From JADDRA01 sp051005375 (GTDB taxonomy: Bacteria > Actinomycetota > Acidimicrobiia > Acidimicrobiales > CADCSY01), in NCBI GenBank assembly GCA_051005375.1, contig JBPCJK010000033.1, positions 1-28,907 of the forward strand: DNA of 28,907 nt, read 5' to 3'. The position numbers were made by a program, and so were the translations under genes. The notes beneath the pieces were generated by a model. That model had not been told where the DNA came from, did not search any database, and saw only the letters and a list, made by a program, of their open reading frames with translations. Below are positions 1 to 7,593 of the stretch, piece by piece. Every line of letters starts with the position of its first letter. The stretch's first letter is position 1.

Positions 1-2
1 GC

Positions 3-590
3 GGCTTCGACGGCACATCCATGCAGGACATCGCCACTGCCGCCGGGGTGTCCCGGGGAATGCCCGGATACGCCTTCGGCTCCAAGGCATCCCTGTACGA
101 GGCGGTGCTGGACCGAGCGTTCGCTCGTCCCCGGGCTTTGATGAGTGAGATGGCCGCCCGGCTCGAGGACGAGGACGCTCCCACCAGCTTGGGGGCGGCA
201 ATTGAGTCCTACGTCGACTTCCTGGCGGCCCACCCCACCTACGTACGGCTGCTGCAGCGGGCGGCCCTGGACGGGACGAGTGCGATGGGGGAGGGCACAG
301 CCAACCTGGAGGCGCTGGGCGAGGCCGTAGCACATGTCGGCGAGATGGTCGGATCGGAGGGGTTGCGCCCGGTCGACCCTCGCCAGCTGGTGGTGAGCCT
401 GCTGGCCCTGTGCTTCTTCCCCTTCGCCCACCAGTCCACCCTGCTCGGGCCGCTCGGCCTCGACGCCGGCGATCCCGCCTTCGTGGACGAGCGCAAGGCC
501 CACCTCCTCGACCTCGTCCTCAACGGTCTCCTCGAGCGCACCCCCTGCCCGAGGTCAGCCCGTGGGCGGGGGACCCGCCGGGACCATTAG
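3..590 (+). CDS. TetR/AcrR-family transcriptional regulator, 5' end cut by window edge
   Basis: This is a DNA-binding repressor-type regulator. The visible part begins inside the N-terminal helix-turn-helix: GFDGTSMQDIATAAGVS, then a variant of the usual 'YYHFGSKEALY' segment (GYAFGSKASLYEAVL). The remaining ~150 residues are a helical ligand-binding domain of the usual size, ending in a basic tail. The frame is open to the left edge, so the true start lies outside the window; the ATG at 21 is inside the HTH and is not the start. The stop (TAG, 588-590) overlaps the stop of the convergent mshD gene. The ligand and target genes cannot be told from the sequence. Confidence 0.88.
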   Translation, partial: GFDGTSMQDIATAAGVSRGMPGYAFGSKASLYEAVLDRAFARPRALMSEMAARLEDEDAPTSLGAAIESYVDFLAAHPTYVRLLQRAALDGTSAMGEGTANLEALGEAVAHVGEMVGSEGLRPVDPRQLVVSLLALCFFPFAHQSTLLGPLGLDAGDPAFVDERKAHLLDLVLNGLLERTPCPRSARGRGTRRDH

Positions 591-1495
591 GCCACGTCGC
601 CGACGTAGGCCCGGTCGACATGGTCCACGGTGAAGCCGAGGTCGTCGTACAGACCGACGGCGGCACGGTTGGCGGCGTCGACGTAGAGCATGGCCTGGCC
701 CAGGCCGCGGTCCCGGTGGAGCCAGTCGAGGCCGGTGACCATGAGGGCCCGTCCCAGGCCGAGACCCCGGAAGTCGGGGTCGACGGCGACCACGTAGATC
801 TCCCCCAGGGGGGGCTGATGGTCGTCGTGGACCTTGGTCCAGCAGAAACCGGCCAGGCGACCGTCGCGCTCGTGGAGGAGGAACCCGGAGGGGTCGAACC
901 AGGGCTCCCGGAGTTGGGTGGCGAGCGTCTCCACGTCCCAACCGCCCTGCTCGGGATGCCACTCGAAGGCTCGGTTGTTGACCTCCAGCCACCGCTGGTC
1001 GTCCTCACCGCGGCGGAAGGCACGCACTGCCAGCGCCGCCGACTGGCCCTCGAGGGGGAGTGGCCGGCGCATCTGGAGCAGGTCGCGTCCCCGCCGGAGG
1101 CCCACCTTGGTGGCGATCTCGTCGTGGGCGGCCGTGGGCTGGTACACCCACAGGTGCACGTGGCCGCCGCCCTCTCCCCGGATGACGTCGAGGGCGGCGG
1201 CCAACATCTCCGGGCCGATCGACAGGGCGTCGTAGCGGTGGTGCGGGTCGATGACCAGGTCGAGGGCCCAGCTGTGGCGGCCCCGGCTCACCTGGGCGTA
1301 GCCCACCGGGTGGTGGTGGCCGGACTCCCACGCCACCAGCCCGGCGAAGCTCTCCCGGCCGCCCTGGGCCATGTCGAGCCAACGGTGCTCGTCGACGGCG
1401 TGGTGCCCATCGGCCCGCTCCGCCACCTCCAACAGCTTGGCCACAGCGGCTAAGGCGCCGGTGTCGAGCTGGCGCTTGATCTCCAGGGTGCGCAA
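587..1495 (-). CDS. mshD: mycothiol synthase (acetyl-CoA:Cys-GlcN-Ins acetyltransferase)
   Basis: MshD performs the last step of mycothiol synthesis, acetylating the cysteine amine of Cys-GlcN-Ins. About 302 residues, the family length, with two tandem GNAT folds. The C-terminal one has a clear acetyl-CoA loop (VVAVDPDFRGLGLGRALM) preceded by GEIY and followed by LYVDAANRAAVGLYDDLGF, which is the MshD pattern. The N-terminal repeat is degenerate, as in the family. I chose the TTG at 1495 because a TAACCT box ends 7 nt upstream, the same spacing seen at several other genes here. The frame stays open far upstream, but that part runs antisense to nth. Mycothiol is specific to Actinobacteria, so this gene helps place the organism. 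Confidence 0.88.
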   Translation of the reverse strand: MRTLEIKRQLDTGALAAVAKLLEVAERADGHHAVDEHRWLDMAQGGRESFAGLVAWESGHHHPVGYAQVSRGRHSWALDLVIDPHHRYDALSIGPEMLAAALDVIRGEGGGHVHLWVYQPTAAHDEIATKVGLRRGRDLLQMRRPLPLEGQSAALAVRAFRRGEDDQRWLEVNNRAFEWHPEQGGWDVETLATQLREPWFDPSGFLLHERDGRLAGFCWTKVHDDHQPPLGEIYVVAVDPDFRGLGLGRALMVTGLDWLHRDRGLGQAMLYVDAANRAAVGLYDDLGFTVDHVDRAYVGDVA

Positions 1496-1502
1496 GGGAC
1501 GC

Positions 1503-1508
1503 AGGTTA
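1503..1508 (-). promoter_or_regulatory. -10 box of mshD (TAACCT), leaderless-type spacing
   Basis: On the minus strand TAACCT fits TANNNT and is separated from the TTG at 1495 by 7 nt, so transcription would begin at or next to the start codon. No convincing -35 is visible. It lies back to back with the nth box. Confidence 0.45.
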
Positions 1509-1518
1509 CCGACGGGCC

Positions 1519-1524
1519 TAGCCT
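1519..1524 (+). promoter_or_regulatory. -10 box of nth (TAGCCT), leaderless-type spacing
   Basis: TAGCCT is followed by 7 nt and the GTG at 1532. No Shine-Dalgarno sequence precedes the GTG, so a leaderless message is likely. The box is only 10 bp from the divergent mshD -10 box. Confidence 0.45.
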
Positions 1525-1531
1525 CGGGTCG

Positions 1532-2200
1532 GTGGGAGGACGTCGACCGCGCAGCGCCGGGGGCCGGGCCCGGGAGACGCTGCACCGGCTCGGCCAGGAG
1601 TACCCGGGCGGGGCTACCGAGCTGTGCGCCCTGGGTCACGACGGCCCCTTCCAGCTCCTGCTGGCCACCATCCTGTCGGCCCAGACCACCGACGAGCGAG
1701 TCAACTCGGTCACCCCGGCGCTGTTCGCCCGCTACCCGTGCCCTGCCGACCTGGCCGCGGCCGACCCCCTCGAGGTCGAGCAGCTCATCCGCCCCACCGG
1801 CTTCTTCCGACAGAAGGCCAAGAGCCTCCTGGCCATGGCCCAGGGCCTGGTCGGGCGTCACGATGGCGTGGTCCCGACCTCGATGGCGGAGCTCACCTCG
1901 CTGGCGGGCGTGGGTCGCAAGACGGCCAATGTGGTGCGCAGCGTCGGCTTCGGCCTTCCCGGACTGCCGGTCGACACGCATGTGGGCCGGCTGGCCCGGC
2001 GCCTCGGGCTCACCACCGCCCTCGAGCCCGTGGAGGTGGAGCGCGAGTTGAACCCGATGGTCCCGGCCGGGGAGCGCGGCGCCCTCAGCCTGCGCCTCAT
2101 CCTCCACGGCCGGGCGGTGTGCACCTCCCGCCGCCCCCGCTGCGAGCGCTGCGTCCTGGCCGACTTCTGTCCGTCAGCGTTCGGCGCGGCCGGCGGCTGA
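1532..2200 (+). CDS. nth: endonuclease III (DNA glycosylase/AP lyase)
   Basis: Removes oxidised pyrimidines and cleaves at abasic sites in base-excision repair. About 222 residues. The helix-hairpin-helix LAGVGRKTANVV carries the catalytic lysine (about K130), and the catalytic aspartate is in VDTHV (about D148). The C-terminus has the four-cysteine [4Fe-4S] pattern C-X6-C-X2-C-X5-C (CTSRRPRCERCVLADFC), so the protein is intact. GTG start at 1532, 7 nt after a TAGCCT box and with no Shine-Dalgarno, points to a leaderless transcript. Divergent from mshD; an inverted-repeat element lies just past the stop. Confidence 0.95.
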   Translation: MGGRRPRSAGGRARETLHRLGQEYPGGATELCALGHDGPFQLLLATILSAQTTDERVNSVTPALFARYPCPADLAAADPLEVEQLIRPTGFFRQKAKSLLAMAQGLVGRHDGVVPTSMAELTSLAGVGRKTANVVRSVGFGLPGLPVDTHVGRLARRLGLTTALEPVEVERELNPMVPAGERGALSLRLILHGRAVCTSRRPRCERCVLADFCPSAFGAAGG

Positions 2201-2216
2201 GCCTCGAGAACCTCCA

Positions 2217-2268
2217 CGTTCTGGCCCCAGGAGCGAGACGATTTCCCCGCGGTTCTGGGACCAGAACG
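2217..2268. repeat. dispersed inverted-repeat element, copy 1 (convergent nth / small ORF)
   Basis: Arms CGTTCTGGCCCCAG and CTGGGACCAGAACG pair with one mismatch over 14 bp around a 24-nt spacer that contains GAGCGAGAC. It is very similar, arms and spacer, to the copy at 26897-26950, and the arms recur in weaker form at 6204-6258 and 23237-23290. It sits between two convergent genes, a place that fits a two-way terminator or a REP-like element. Confidence 0.8.
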
Positions 2269-2312
2269 GAAAAGGCGGAGGGCGGGGGGCGGCGCCCGGG
2301 GCAGTGGCCGGC

Positions 2313-2501
2313 TCACTCCAGGTCGTCGACCACCTTGCTCAATCGGCGCCCGGCAGCCAGGAGCGACCGTTCCACCTCGAACAGCTCGTTGGCCAGGTCC
2401 TCGCGCTGGGCGCCGGCGAGGGACTCGGCCATCTCCGTCACCCGATGGGTCAACTCCGCCAGCGCAGTGGCGACCGAGGAGAGCTGCGGTCCAGTGCTCA
2501 T
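2313..2501 (-). CDS. small helical protein of unknown function
   Basis: A 62-residue acidic protein with no family I recognise. It reads as one or two long amphipathic helices (LSSVATALAELTHRVTEMAE, then ANELFEVERSLLAAGRRLS) with leucines at heptad-like spacing, so a coiled coil or small partner protein is plausible. It has no cysteines, signal peptide or membrane segment. I chose the ATG at 2501 over the GTG at 2507 because a TAGACC box ends 6 nt upstream of it. It is divergent from hisD and convergent with nth. The sequence looks like real protein rather than an antisense shadow, since nothing is coded opposite it. Confidence 0.6.
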   Translation of the reverse strand: MSTGPQLSSVATALAELTHRVTEMAESLAGAQREDLANELFEVERSLLAAGRRLSKVVDDLE

Positions 2502-2507
2502 GAGCAC

Positions 2508-2513
2508 GGTCTA
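2508..2513 (-). promoter_or_regulatory. possible -10 box (TAGACC) of the small protein gene
   Basis: Minus-strand TAGACC, 6 nt before the ATG at 2501. It departs from TANNNT at the last base, so this is weaker than the other boxes in the window. Confidence 0.25.
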
Positions 2514-2549
2514 CCCGATAACCCCTTCGGGGGCAGCAGGGCGGACCGG

Positions 2550-2555
2550 TAGGCT
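2550..2555 (+). promoter_or_regulatory. -10 box of the hisDCBHA cluster (TAGGCT)
   Basis: TAGGCT lies 10 nt upstream of the hisD ATG. The same hexamer stands before ribD. A transcript from here would have a leader of only a few bases, leaving no room for a his leader peptide or attenuator. Confidence 0.4.
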
Positions 2556-2565
2556 CGCCCTCCCT

Positions 2566-3852
2566 ATGCTCCAGCGGCTCGACCTGCGCGGCTATCAGGG
2601 TGACCTGAGGGCTCGCCTGCCCCGGCCCAAGGCGGCGGTGGAGCCGCCGGTGGCCGAGGTCCAGGCCATCCTGGCCCAGGTCCGGGAGCGGGGTGACGAT
2701 GCCGTGCGGGAGCTGACCGAGCGCTTCGACGGCGTGGCCGTCGACGACCTGGCCGTCCCTGCGGCCGAGTGCGCAGCAGCGCTGGCGGCGACTGAACCTC
2801 GGCTTCGAGCCGCCCTGGAGGTGGCTCACGACAACATCCTCAGCTACCACCAGGCCCAGGTGCCGGCGGCGGTCAGCCACCAGCGCGGTGGCATCACCAT
2901 CTCCGAGCTGCGCCGGCCGGTCGACCGGGTGGGGCTGTACGTCCCCAGCGCCTTGGCCCCGCTCATCTCCACCGTGCTCATGACGGCGGTGCCCGCCCGG
3001 GTGGCGGGGGTGGCTGAGCTGGTGCTGTGCTCACCCCCCGCGGCCGACGGGGCGGTGGCCCCCGGGATCCTCGCCGCCGCCGCCCTGGCCGGTGTCGACG
3101 AGGTCTACCGCATCGGCGGGGCCCAGGCCATCGCCGCCATGGCCTACGGCACGGAGAGCCTCGGCGCCGTCGACGTCATCGTCGGGCCCGGCAGCAACCG
3201 GGTGGCCCAGGCCAAGCGGGAGGTGGCGGCCACCGGCGTGGTGGGTGTGCCCTCGTCGTTCGCCGGGCCCTCCGAGGTGGTGGTGGTGGCCGACGACACC
3301 ACGGTGGTGGAGTGGGCCGCGGTCGACGTCGTGGTCCAGGCCGAGCACGGGCCCGACGGGCTGGCCTGGCTGGTGACCTGGGACGAGAAGGTAGCCGACG
3401 CCGTCACCGAGGCCGTGGCGGCGATGGTGGCCGCCTCGCCCCGCCGGGCCCACATCGAATCGACCCTGGCCGAGGGCGGCTACGCCGTTGTCTGCGACGG
3501 CCCTGAGCAGTCCATGGCCGTGGCCAACGCCATCGCCCCCGAGCACCTCGAGCTCATGTCTGCCGACCCCGAGGCCCTGCTGCCGCTGGTGCGCAACGCC
3601 GGGGCGGTGTTCTGCGGGCCGTGGGCCCCGGCCTCGGTTGGCGACTACCTGGCCGGCCCCAGCCACGTGTTGCCCACCTTCGGCTCGGCCCGCTTCTCCA
3701 GCGCCCTACGGGTCGACGACTTCGTCAAGCACGTCCACGTGGTCTCCCTGGAACAAGAGGCGCTGGTGCGGGTAGCCCCCCACGTCGCCACCCTGGCCGA
3801 AGCCGAAGGCCTGACCGCCCACGCTGCGTCGGTGCGCCTGCGCGCCGGCTGA
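2566..3852 (+). CDS. hisD: histidinol dehydrogenase
   Basis: Catalyses the last two oxidations, L-histidinol to L-histidine, using NAD+ and zinc. 428 residues, the family length. Catalytic residues fall where expected: E326-H327 in AIAPEHLEL, zinc ligands in QAEHGPD (about Q258 and H261), D360 in GDYLAGPSH and H419 in EGLTAHA. The NAD-site motif GPGSNRVAQAK is intact. ATG at 2566 lies 10 nt after a TAGGCT box. It is the first gene of hisDCBHA; its TGA overlaps the hisC ATG (TGATG), indicating translational coupling. Confidence 0.97.
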   Translation: MLQRLDLRGYQGDLRARLPRPKAAVEPPVAEVQAILAQVRERGDDAVRELTERFDGVAVDDLAVPAAECAAALAATEPRLRAALEVAHDNILSYHQAQVPAAVSHQRGGITISELRRPVDRVGLYVPSALAPLISTVLMTAVPARVAGVAELVLCSPPAADGAVAPGILAAAALAGVDEVYRIGGAQAIAAMAYGTESLGAVDVIVGPGSNRVAQAKREVAATGVVGVPSSFAGPSEVVVVADDTTVVEWAAVDVVVQAEHGPDGLAWLVTWDEKVADAVTEAVAAMVAASPRRAHIESTLAEGGYAVVCDGPEQSMAVANAIAPEHLELMSADPEALLPLVRNAGAVFCGPWAPASVGDYLAGPSHVLPTFGSARFSSALRVDDFVKHVHVVSLEQEALVRVAPHVATLAEAEGLTAHAASVRLRAG

Positions 3853-4946
3853 TGGCAGCGCCGGTGACATCAAGTCCGCGCCCCGCCGTGCGCCCCGACT
3901 TGGCTGTTCTGGAGGGTTACCACTCGCCGCAGGTCGACGTGGCGGTGCGGCTCAACACCAACGAGTCGCCCCTCCCTCCGCCATCGGCGTGGATCGACGC
4001 GCTGGCCGCCGAGGTGGGATCGATCGACTGGCACCGCTACCCCAATCGAGAGGCCACCGGCCTGCGCCAGGCCATCGCCGACCTCCACGGTGTGGCGCCG
4101 GCCCAGGTCTATGCCGCCAACGGCTCCAACGAGGTCATCCAGGCGCTGTGCCTGGCCTACGGCGGGCCCGGTCGTTGCGCGGCGGTGTTCGAGCCCACCT
4201 ACCGCCTGCACCGCCACATCCCCTTGATCACCGGCACCGCCGTGGTTGCCGGCGCTCGGGGCCCCGACCTCGCCCTCGACGTCGAGGAGGTGCGCCGGGT
4301 GGTGGCGGAGGCCGCTCCCGCCATCACCTTCCTGTGCTCGCCCAACAACCCCACCGGCATGCTCGAGCCCCCTGCGGCGGTGGCCGAGGTGGCGGACCTG
4401 GCTTGCGGCATCCTCGTGGTCGACGAGGCCTACGGCCAGTTCAGCCCCTGGTCGGCCCTGGAGCTGGTCGACGACGACTGCGCGGTGGTGGTCACCCGCA
4501 CGTTCTCAAAGACCTGGTCGATGGCCGCGGCCCGCCTCGGCTACCTGGTGGGGCCGGCCTGGCTGGTGGCCGATCTCGAGGCCGTCACCCTGCCCTACCA
4601 CCTCGACGCCCTCAAGCAGGTGGCCGGGCGCCTGGCCTTGGGCTTCGAGGGTGAGATGCAGGCCCGGGTGGCGGCGGTGGTGGCCGAGCGCCAGCGCATC
4701 GTCATCGCCATGGTTGAGCTGGCCGTGCACCAGTGGCCTTCGGATGCCAACTTCGTGCTCTTCCGCCCCGACGGCGGCGACGGCCACCGGGTCTGGCAGG
4801 GACTGCTCGATCGAGGGGTGCTGGTGCGGGACTGCTCGTCGTGGCCCGGCCTGGAGGGATGCCTGCGGGTCACCGTGGGAAGCCCCGAAGAGGACGACGC
4901 CTTTCTGTCGGCCCTGGCCGGGGCGTTGGGCGAGGTGGCGGCGTGA
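3852..4946 (+). CDS. hisC: histidinol-phosphate aminotransferase
   Basis: PLP-dependent class I/II aminotransferase converting imidazole-acetol phosphate and glutamate to L-histidinol phosphate. 364 residues. Visible marks: LNTNESPLPPP near the N-terminus, the substrate/PLP motif CSPNNPTG, VVDEAYGQF, the Schiff-base lysine in RTFSKTWSMAAARLGY (K220), and the C-terminal LRVTVGSPEEDDAFL. The start ATG overlaps the hisD stop by one base, and its own TGA overlaps the hisB GTG, so it is coupled on both sides. Confidence 0.96.
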   Translation: MAAPVTSSPRPAVRPDLAVLEGYHSPQVDVAVRLNTNESPLPPPSAWIDALAAEVGSIDWHRYPNREATGLRQAIADLHGVAPAQVYAANGSNEVIQALCLAYGGPGRCAAVFEPTYRLHRHIPLITGTAVVAGARGPDLALDVEEVRRVVAEAAPAITFLCSPNNPTGMLEPPAAVAEVADLACGILVVDEAYGQFSPWSALELVDDDCAVVVTRTFSKTWSMAAARLGYLVGPAWLVADLEAVTLPYHLDALKQVAGRLALGFEGEMQARVAAVVAERQRIVIAMVELAVHQWPSDANFVLFRPDGGDGHRVWQGLLDRGVLVRDCSSWPGLEGCLRVTVGSPEEDDAFLSALAGALGEVAA

Positions 4947-5557
4947 CCCGGCGGGCCAGCCGCTCCCGGGTGACACGGGAGACCCGCATCGAGCTTTCCC
5001 TCGACGTCGACGGCGACGGCACCGGCGGCGGCACCGGCGGCGGCGTGGTCGAGGTCAGCACCGGCCTTCCTTTCTTCGACCACCTCCTGGCCCAGCTCGG
5101 CCGCCACAGCGGCTTCGCCCTGTCGGTGCAGGCGCAGGGCGACCTGGAGGTCGACGGCCACCACACCGTGGAGGACGTCGGCATCGCCCTCGGGGATGCC
5201 CTGGCCGAAGCGTTGGGTGACAAGGCCGGCATCCGCCGCTTCGCCAGCGGCCTCTATCCCCTCGACGAGGCGCTCATCGAAGTGGCGCTCGACTTGTCGG
5301 GACGGCCCTTCGTGGCCTACGACGTCGACATCGGCGAGGTCTTGGCCCTCGGGTCCCCGCCCTTCGATCCCCAGCTGGCCGAGCACTTCTGGGAGTCCTT
5401 CGCCACCAACGCCGGGATGACCCTGCACGTGCGCATGCGGGCCGGGCGCAACACCCACCACATCCTCGAGGCCACGGCCAAGGGGGTGGCCCGATGCCTG
5501 CGGGACGCGACCCGGGTGGAGGGCCGGGGCATCCCCTCTACCAAAGGGACGCTGTAG
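4943..5557 (+). CDS. hisB: imidazoleglycerol-phosphate dehydratase
   Basis: Dehydrates imidazole glycerol phosphate to imidazole-acetol phosphate; a manganese enzyme. 204 residues, monofunctional (no phosphatase domain). Metal-binding motifs FFDHLL, HHTVEDVG and NTHHILEA are present. A glycine-rich insertion (GDGTGGGTGGGVV, about residues 24-36) near the N-terminus lengthens a loop and comes from a short GC-rich DNA repeat. Start GTG overlaps the hisC stop (GTGA). As the phosphatase domain is absent, a separate histidinol-phosphatase must exist outside the window. Confidence 0.96.
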   Translation: MTRRASRSRVTRETRIELSLDVDGDGTGGGTGGGVVEVSTGLPFFDHLLAQLGRHSGFALSVQAQGDLEVDGHHTVEDVGIALGDALAEALGDKAGIRRFASGLYPLDEALIEVALDLSGRPFVAYDVDIGEVLALGSPPFDPQLAEHFWESFATNAGMTLHVRMRAGRNTHHILEATAKGVARCLRDATRVEGRGIPSTKGTL

Positions 5558-5562
5558 GCCGG

Positions 5563-6186
5563 GTGGCTTCTGACGAACGGCCGCTGGTGGCAGTGCTCGA
5601 CTACGGCATCGGCAACCTGCGCTCGGCCCAGAAGGCCCTCCAGCGGGTGGGCGCCGACGCCCGCCTGACCGCCGACCCGGCCCTGGCCGCCGACGCCTCG
5701 GGGGTGGTGCTCCCCGGGGTGGGAGCCTTCGGCCGGTGCATGGCCGCCTTGCGGGACGAGCGGCTCGACCAGGTGGCACTGGCCGCCATCGACAGCGGGG
5801 TTCCCTTCCTCGCCATCTGCGTGGGCATGCAACTCCTGTACCAGGGGTCGGAGGAGAGCCCTGGGGTCGAGGGGCTCGGGGTGTTGGCGGGCGGCGTCCG
5901 TCGCCTGGGGGAGGGGGTCAAGCGACCGCAGATGCAGTGGAACGTCCTCGACGTGGTGGGTGAGCCTGGGCTCACCGCTGGGCTGGCCCGCCCGGTGTGG
6001 GCCTACTTCGTGCACTCCTTCGCCCCCGAGCCCGGCGAGAACGTGGTCGCCACCTGCGACTACGGCGGCCCGGTGGTGGCAGCGGTCGAGCAGGGCCCGC
6101 TGTGGGCCACCCAGTTCCACCCGGAGAAGTCGGGAGCGACCGGCCTGGCCATGCTGGCCAACTTCGTGGCATCCCTCTCCCGGTGA
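5563..6186 (+). CDS. hisH: imidazole glycerol phosphate synthase, glutaminase subunit
   Basis: Class I glutamine amidotransferase that feeds ammonia to HisF. 207 residues. It opens with VAVLDYGIGNLRSAQKAL; the nucleophile is C86 in AICVGMQ, and the rest of the triad is H186 and E188 in TQFHPEKS. The oxyanion strand PGVGAF is present. I chose the GTG at 5563, five bases after the hisB stop; the frame is open further upstream but that would overlap hisB. Its partner hisF lies about 5.8 kb downstream, past the accessory genes. Confidence 0.95.
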   Translation: MASDERPLVAVLDYGIGNLRSAQKALQRVGADARLTADPALAADASGVVLPGVGAFGRCMAALRDERLDQVALAAIDSGVPFLAICVGMQLLYQGSEESPGVEGLGVLAGGVRRLGEGVKRPQMQWNVLDVVGEPGLTAGLARPVWAYFVHSFAPEPGENVVATCDYGGPVVAAVEQGPLWATQFHPEKSGATGLAMLANFVASLSR

Positions 6187-6203
6187 CCGCTCTCGACCTC
6201 AAC

Positions 6204-6258
6204 CCGCTTCTGATCCCACGATCGGTTGCAGGAGCGACCACCTCTGGGGCCAAAACGG
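6204..6258. repeat. dispersed inverted-repeat element, degenerate copy 2 (hisH-hisA gap)
   Basis: The right arm GGGGCCAAAACGG matches the right arm of the copy at 26897-26950 with one change. The left arm (CCGCTTCTGATCCC) is more decayed, and GGAGCGA is present in the spacer. It fills most of the only sizeable gap (97 bp) in the hisDCBHA run. Confidence 0.55.
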
Positions 6259-6283
6259 CAGCTCGATGAAGCGGTCACACACC

Positions 6284-7018
6284 ATGGAGCTGTACCCCGC
6301 CATCGACCTGAGGGGTGGGCGCTGCGTGCGCCTGCGCCAGGGTGACTACGGCGACGAGACGGTCTACGGCGACGACCCGGTCGCCGTGGCCCGGGGCTTC
6401 GCCGCCGCCGGCGCCAGTTGGGTGCATGTGGTCGACCTCGACGCCGCCCGCACCGGGGAGCCGGTGAACCGGACGGCCATCGCTGCCGTGGCCGCCGCCG
6501 TCGACGCCCGGGTGCAGTCCGGTGGCGGTGTGCGGGACGAAGCTGCCGCCGAGGCCCTCTTCGACGCCGGCGTCCACCGGGTGGTGCTCGGCACCGCCGC
6601 CATGGAGGACCCGGGCCTGGTGGCGGGCCTGGCCGCCGCCCACCCCGGCGGTGTCGCCGTGGGCCTCGACACCCGGGGGGGCGAGGTGGCCGTCCGGGGT
6701 TGGACCGAAGGAGCGGGCGTCCCCCTGCTCGACGCCGTCCGCCGCTTCGACGACGTCGGCGTCGCCGCCCTGGTGGTCACCGAGATCAGCCGCGACGGCA
6801 CCCTGGCCGGCCCCGATCTCGACGCCCTGGCGGCGGTGCTCGGCGCCACGACGGTGGACGTGGTGGCCAGCGGGGGGGTGGGCACTCTCGACGACCTGCA
6901 GGCCCTGGCCCGCCTGTCGGTGGTCGGCCGCGTGCTCGCCGGCGCAATCGTGGGCAAGGCCCTCTACGAAGGCGCCTTCACGGTGGAGCAGGCCCTGGCG
7001 ACGACCTCGGGCCGCTGA
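6284..7018 (+). CDS. hisA: ProFAR isomerase (phosphoribosylformimino-AICAR ribotide isomerase)
   Basis: Opens and rearranges the ribose of ProFAR to PRFAR. A TIM barrel of 244 residues. The first catalytic aspartate is D8 in LYPAIDLRGG and the second lies in VVTEISRDGTLAGPD (about D171). The phosphate-binding loops VQSGGGVRD and VVASGGVGTLDDL are intact. ATG 6284 gives the family N-terminus; an in-frame ATG at 6266 would add MKRSHT. In actinobacteria this protein can be the bifunctional PriA, which also does the TrpF step; I cannot decide this from sequence alone. No trpF is seen in the window. Confidence 0.94.
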   Translation: MELYPAIDLRGGRCVRLRQGDYGDETVYGDDPVAVARGFAAAGASWVHVVDLDAARTGEPVNRTAIAAVAAAVDARVQSGGGVRDEAAAEALFDAGVHRVVLGTAAMEDPGLVAGLAAAHPGGVAVGLDTRGGEVAVRGWTEGAGVPLLDAVRRFDDVGVAALVVTEISRDGTLAGPDLDALAAVLGATTVDVVASGGVGTLDDLQALARLSVVGRVLAGAIVGKALYEGAFTVEQALATTSGR

Positions 7019-7290
7019 CAATGGTGTTGAGGACGCCGCCGAGCGGGTCACCCGCCTGCACCGCCAGCGCTGCCTGCGCACCTGGAAGGGCAGCGACGGC
7101 TCCTGGAACTTGTCCCTGCGCAACACCCTGAAGCAGGCGCCGACATCGAAGCCGCCCTGGCCCCGCTACGAGGCCAGATCTTCCACACCGCCCGCCTGGC
7201 CGGGCGGTCCGAGCCCACCGAGGCCTACGCCGCCGACGCCCTGAGCGAGCTGGTGCGCCTGGGGGCGAGCGCCCACGAATGCCAACGGGG
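7019..7290 (+). pseudogene. broken DUF222/HNH-type gene, left part (frameshifted, no start)
   Basis: Directly after the hisA stop, one frame reads RLHRQRCLRTWKGSDGSW followed by NLSLRNT, and a second frame beginning at about 7133 continues GADIEAALAPLRGQIFHTAR, then AGRSEPTEAYAADALSELV. Together they give the DUF222 domain that precedes HNH nucleases in actinobacterial 13E12-type repeat proteins. A frameshift near 7131-7140 joins the two. There is no start codon or N-terminal half, so it is a relic. A second short piece with the same family's sequence appears beyond the group II intron relic at 8407-8463. Confidence 0.7.
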
Positions 7291-7593
7291 CGAAGCGCCC
7301 GGAGCCGGCACCGGCACCGTCCGTGCCGGCGGCGGCGGAGCGCCCGGCGGTGGCGAGGTGCCCGGCGGTGGAGAGTCTGGGCATGGCGAGTGTGGCGACG
7401 ATCATGGCGAGCGCCCGGTCGGAGGGGGCGGCGGTGGGGAGGTGCCCGGCGGTGGCAGCACTGGCGGCGACATCTTGGCTGGGGCGGGACAAATCGGTTT
7501 ACTCCACCGACCAGGAGGCCATGGCGAAGGCCTGTGGCGTAACCATGGCGAGGCTGCAGGGGAACAGCTGGGCACCAACCCCGTCAATCGGTT
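7291..7593. other. degenerate non-coding stretch with an imperfect ~84-bp duplication
   Basis: Between the DUF222 relic and the presumed intron start there is GC-rich sequence in which GAGGTGCCCGGCGGTGG occurs at 7355-7371 and again at 7439-7455, inside a loosely repeated unit. Several frames are open but read as low-complexity Gly/Ala/Pro, so I see no credible gene. It may be decayed linker sequence of the DUF222 gene. Confidence 0.4.

Noticed and set aside
410..1453. Long plus-strand open frame opposite mshD
   Set aside because: It is antisense to a clear MshD; its composition is Val/Gly/Pro-rich shadow coding, common in high-GC DNA, and it matches no family.
1496..2107. Upstream extension of the mshD frame
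   Set aside because: The frame is open but runs antisense to nth, and the family N-terminus begins near 1495, 7 nt from a TAACCT box.
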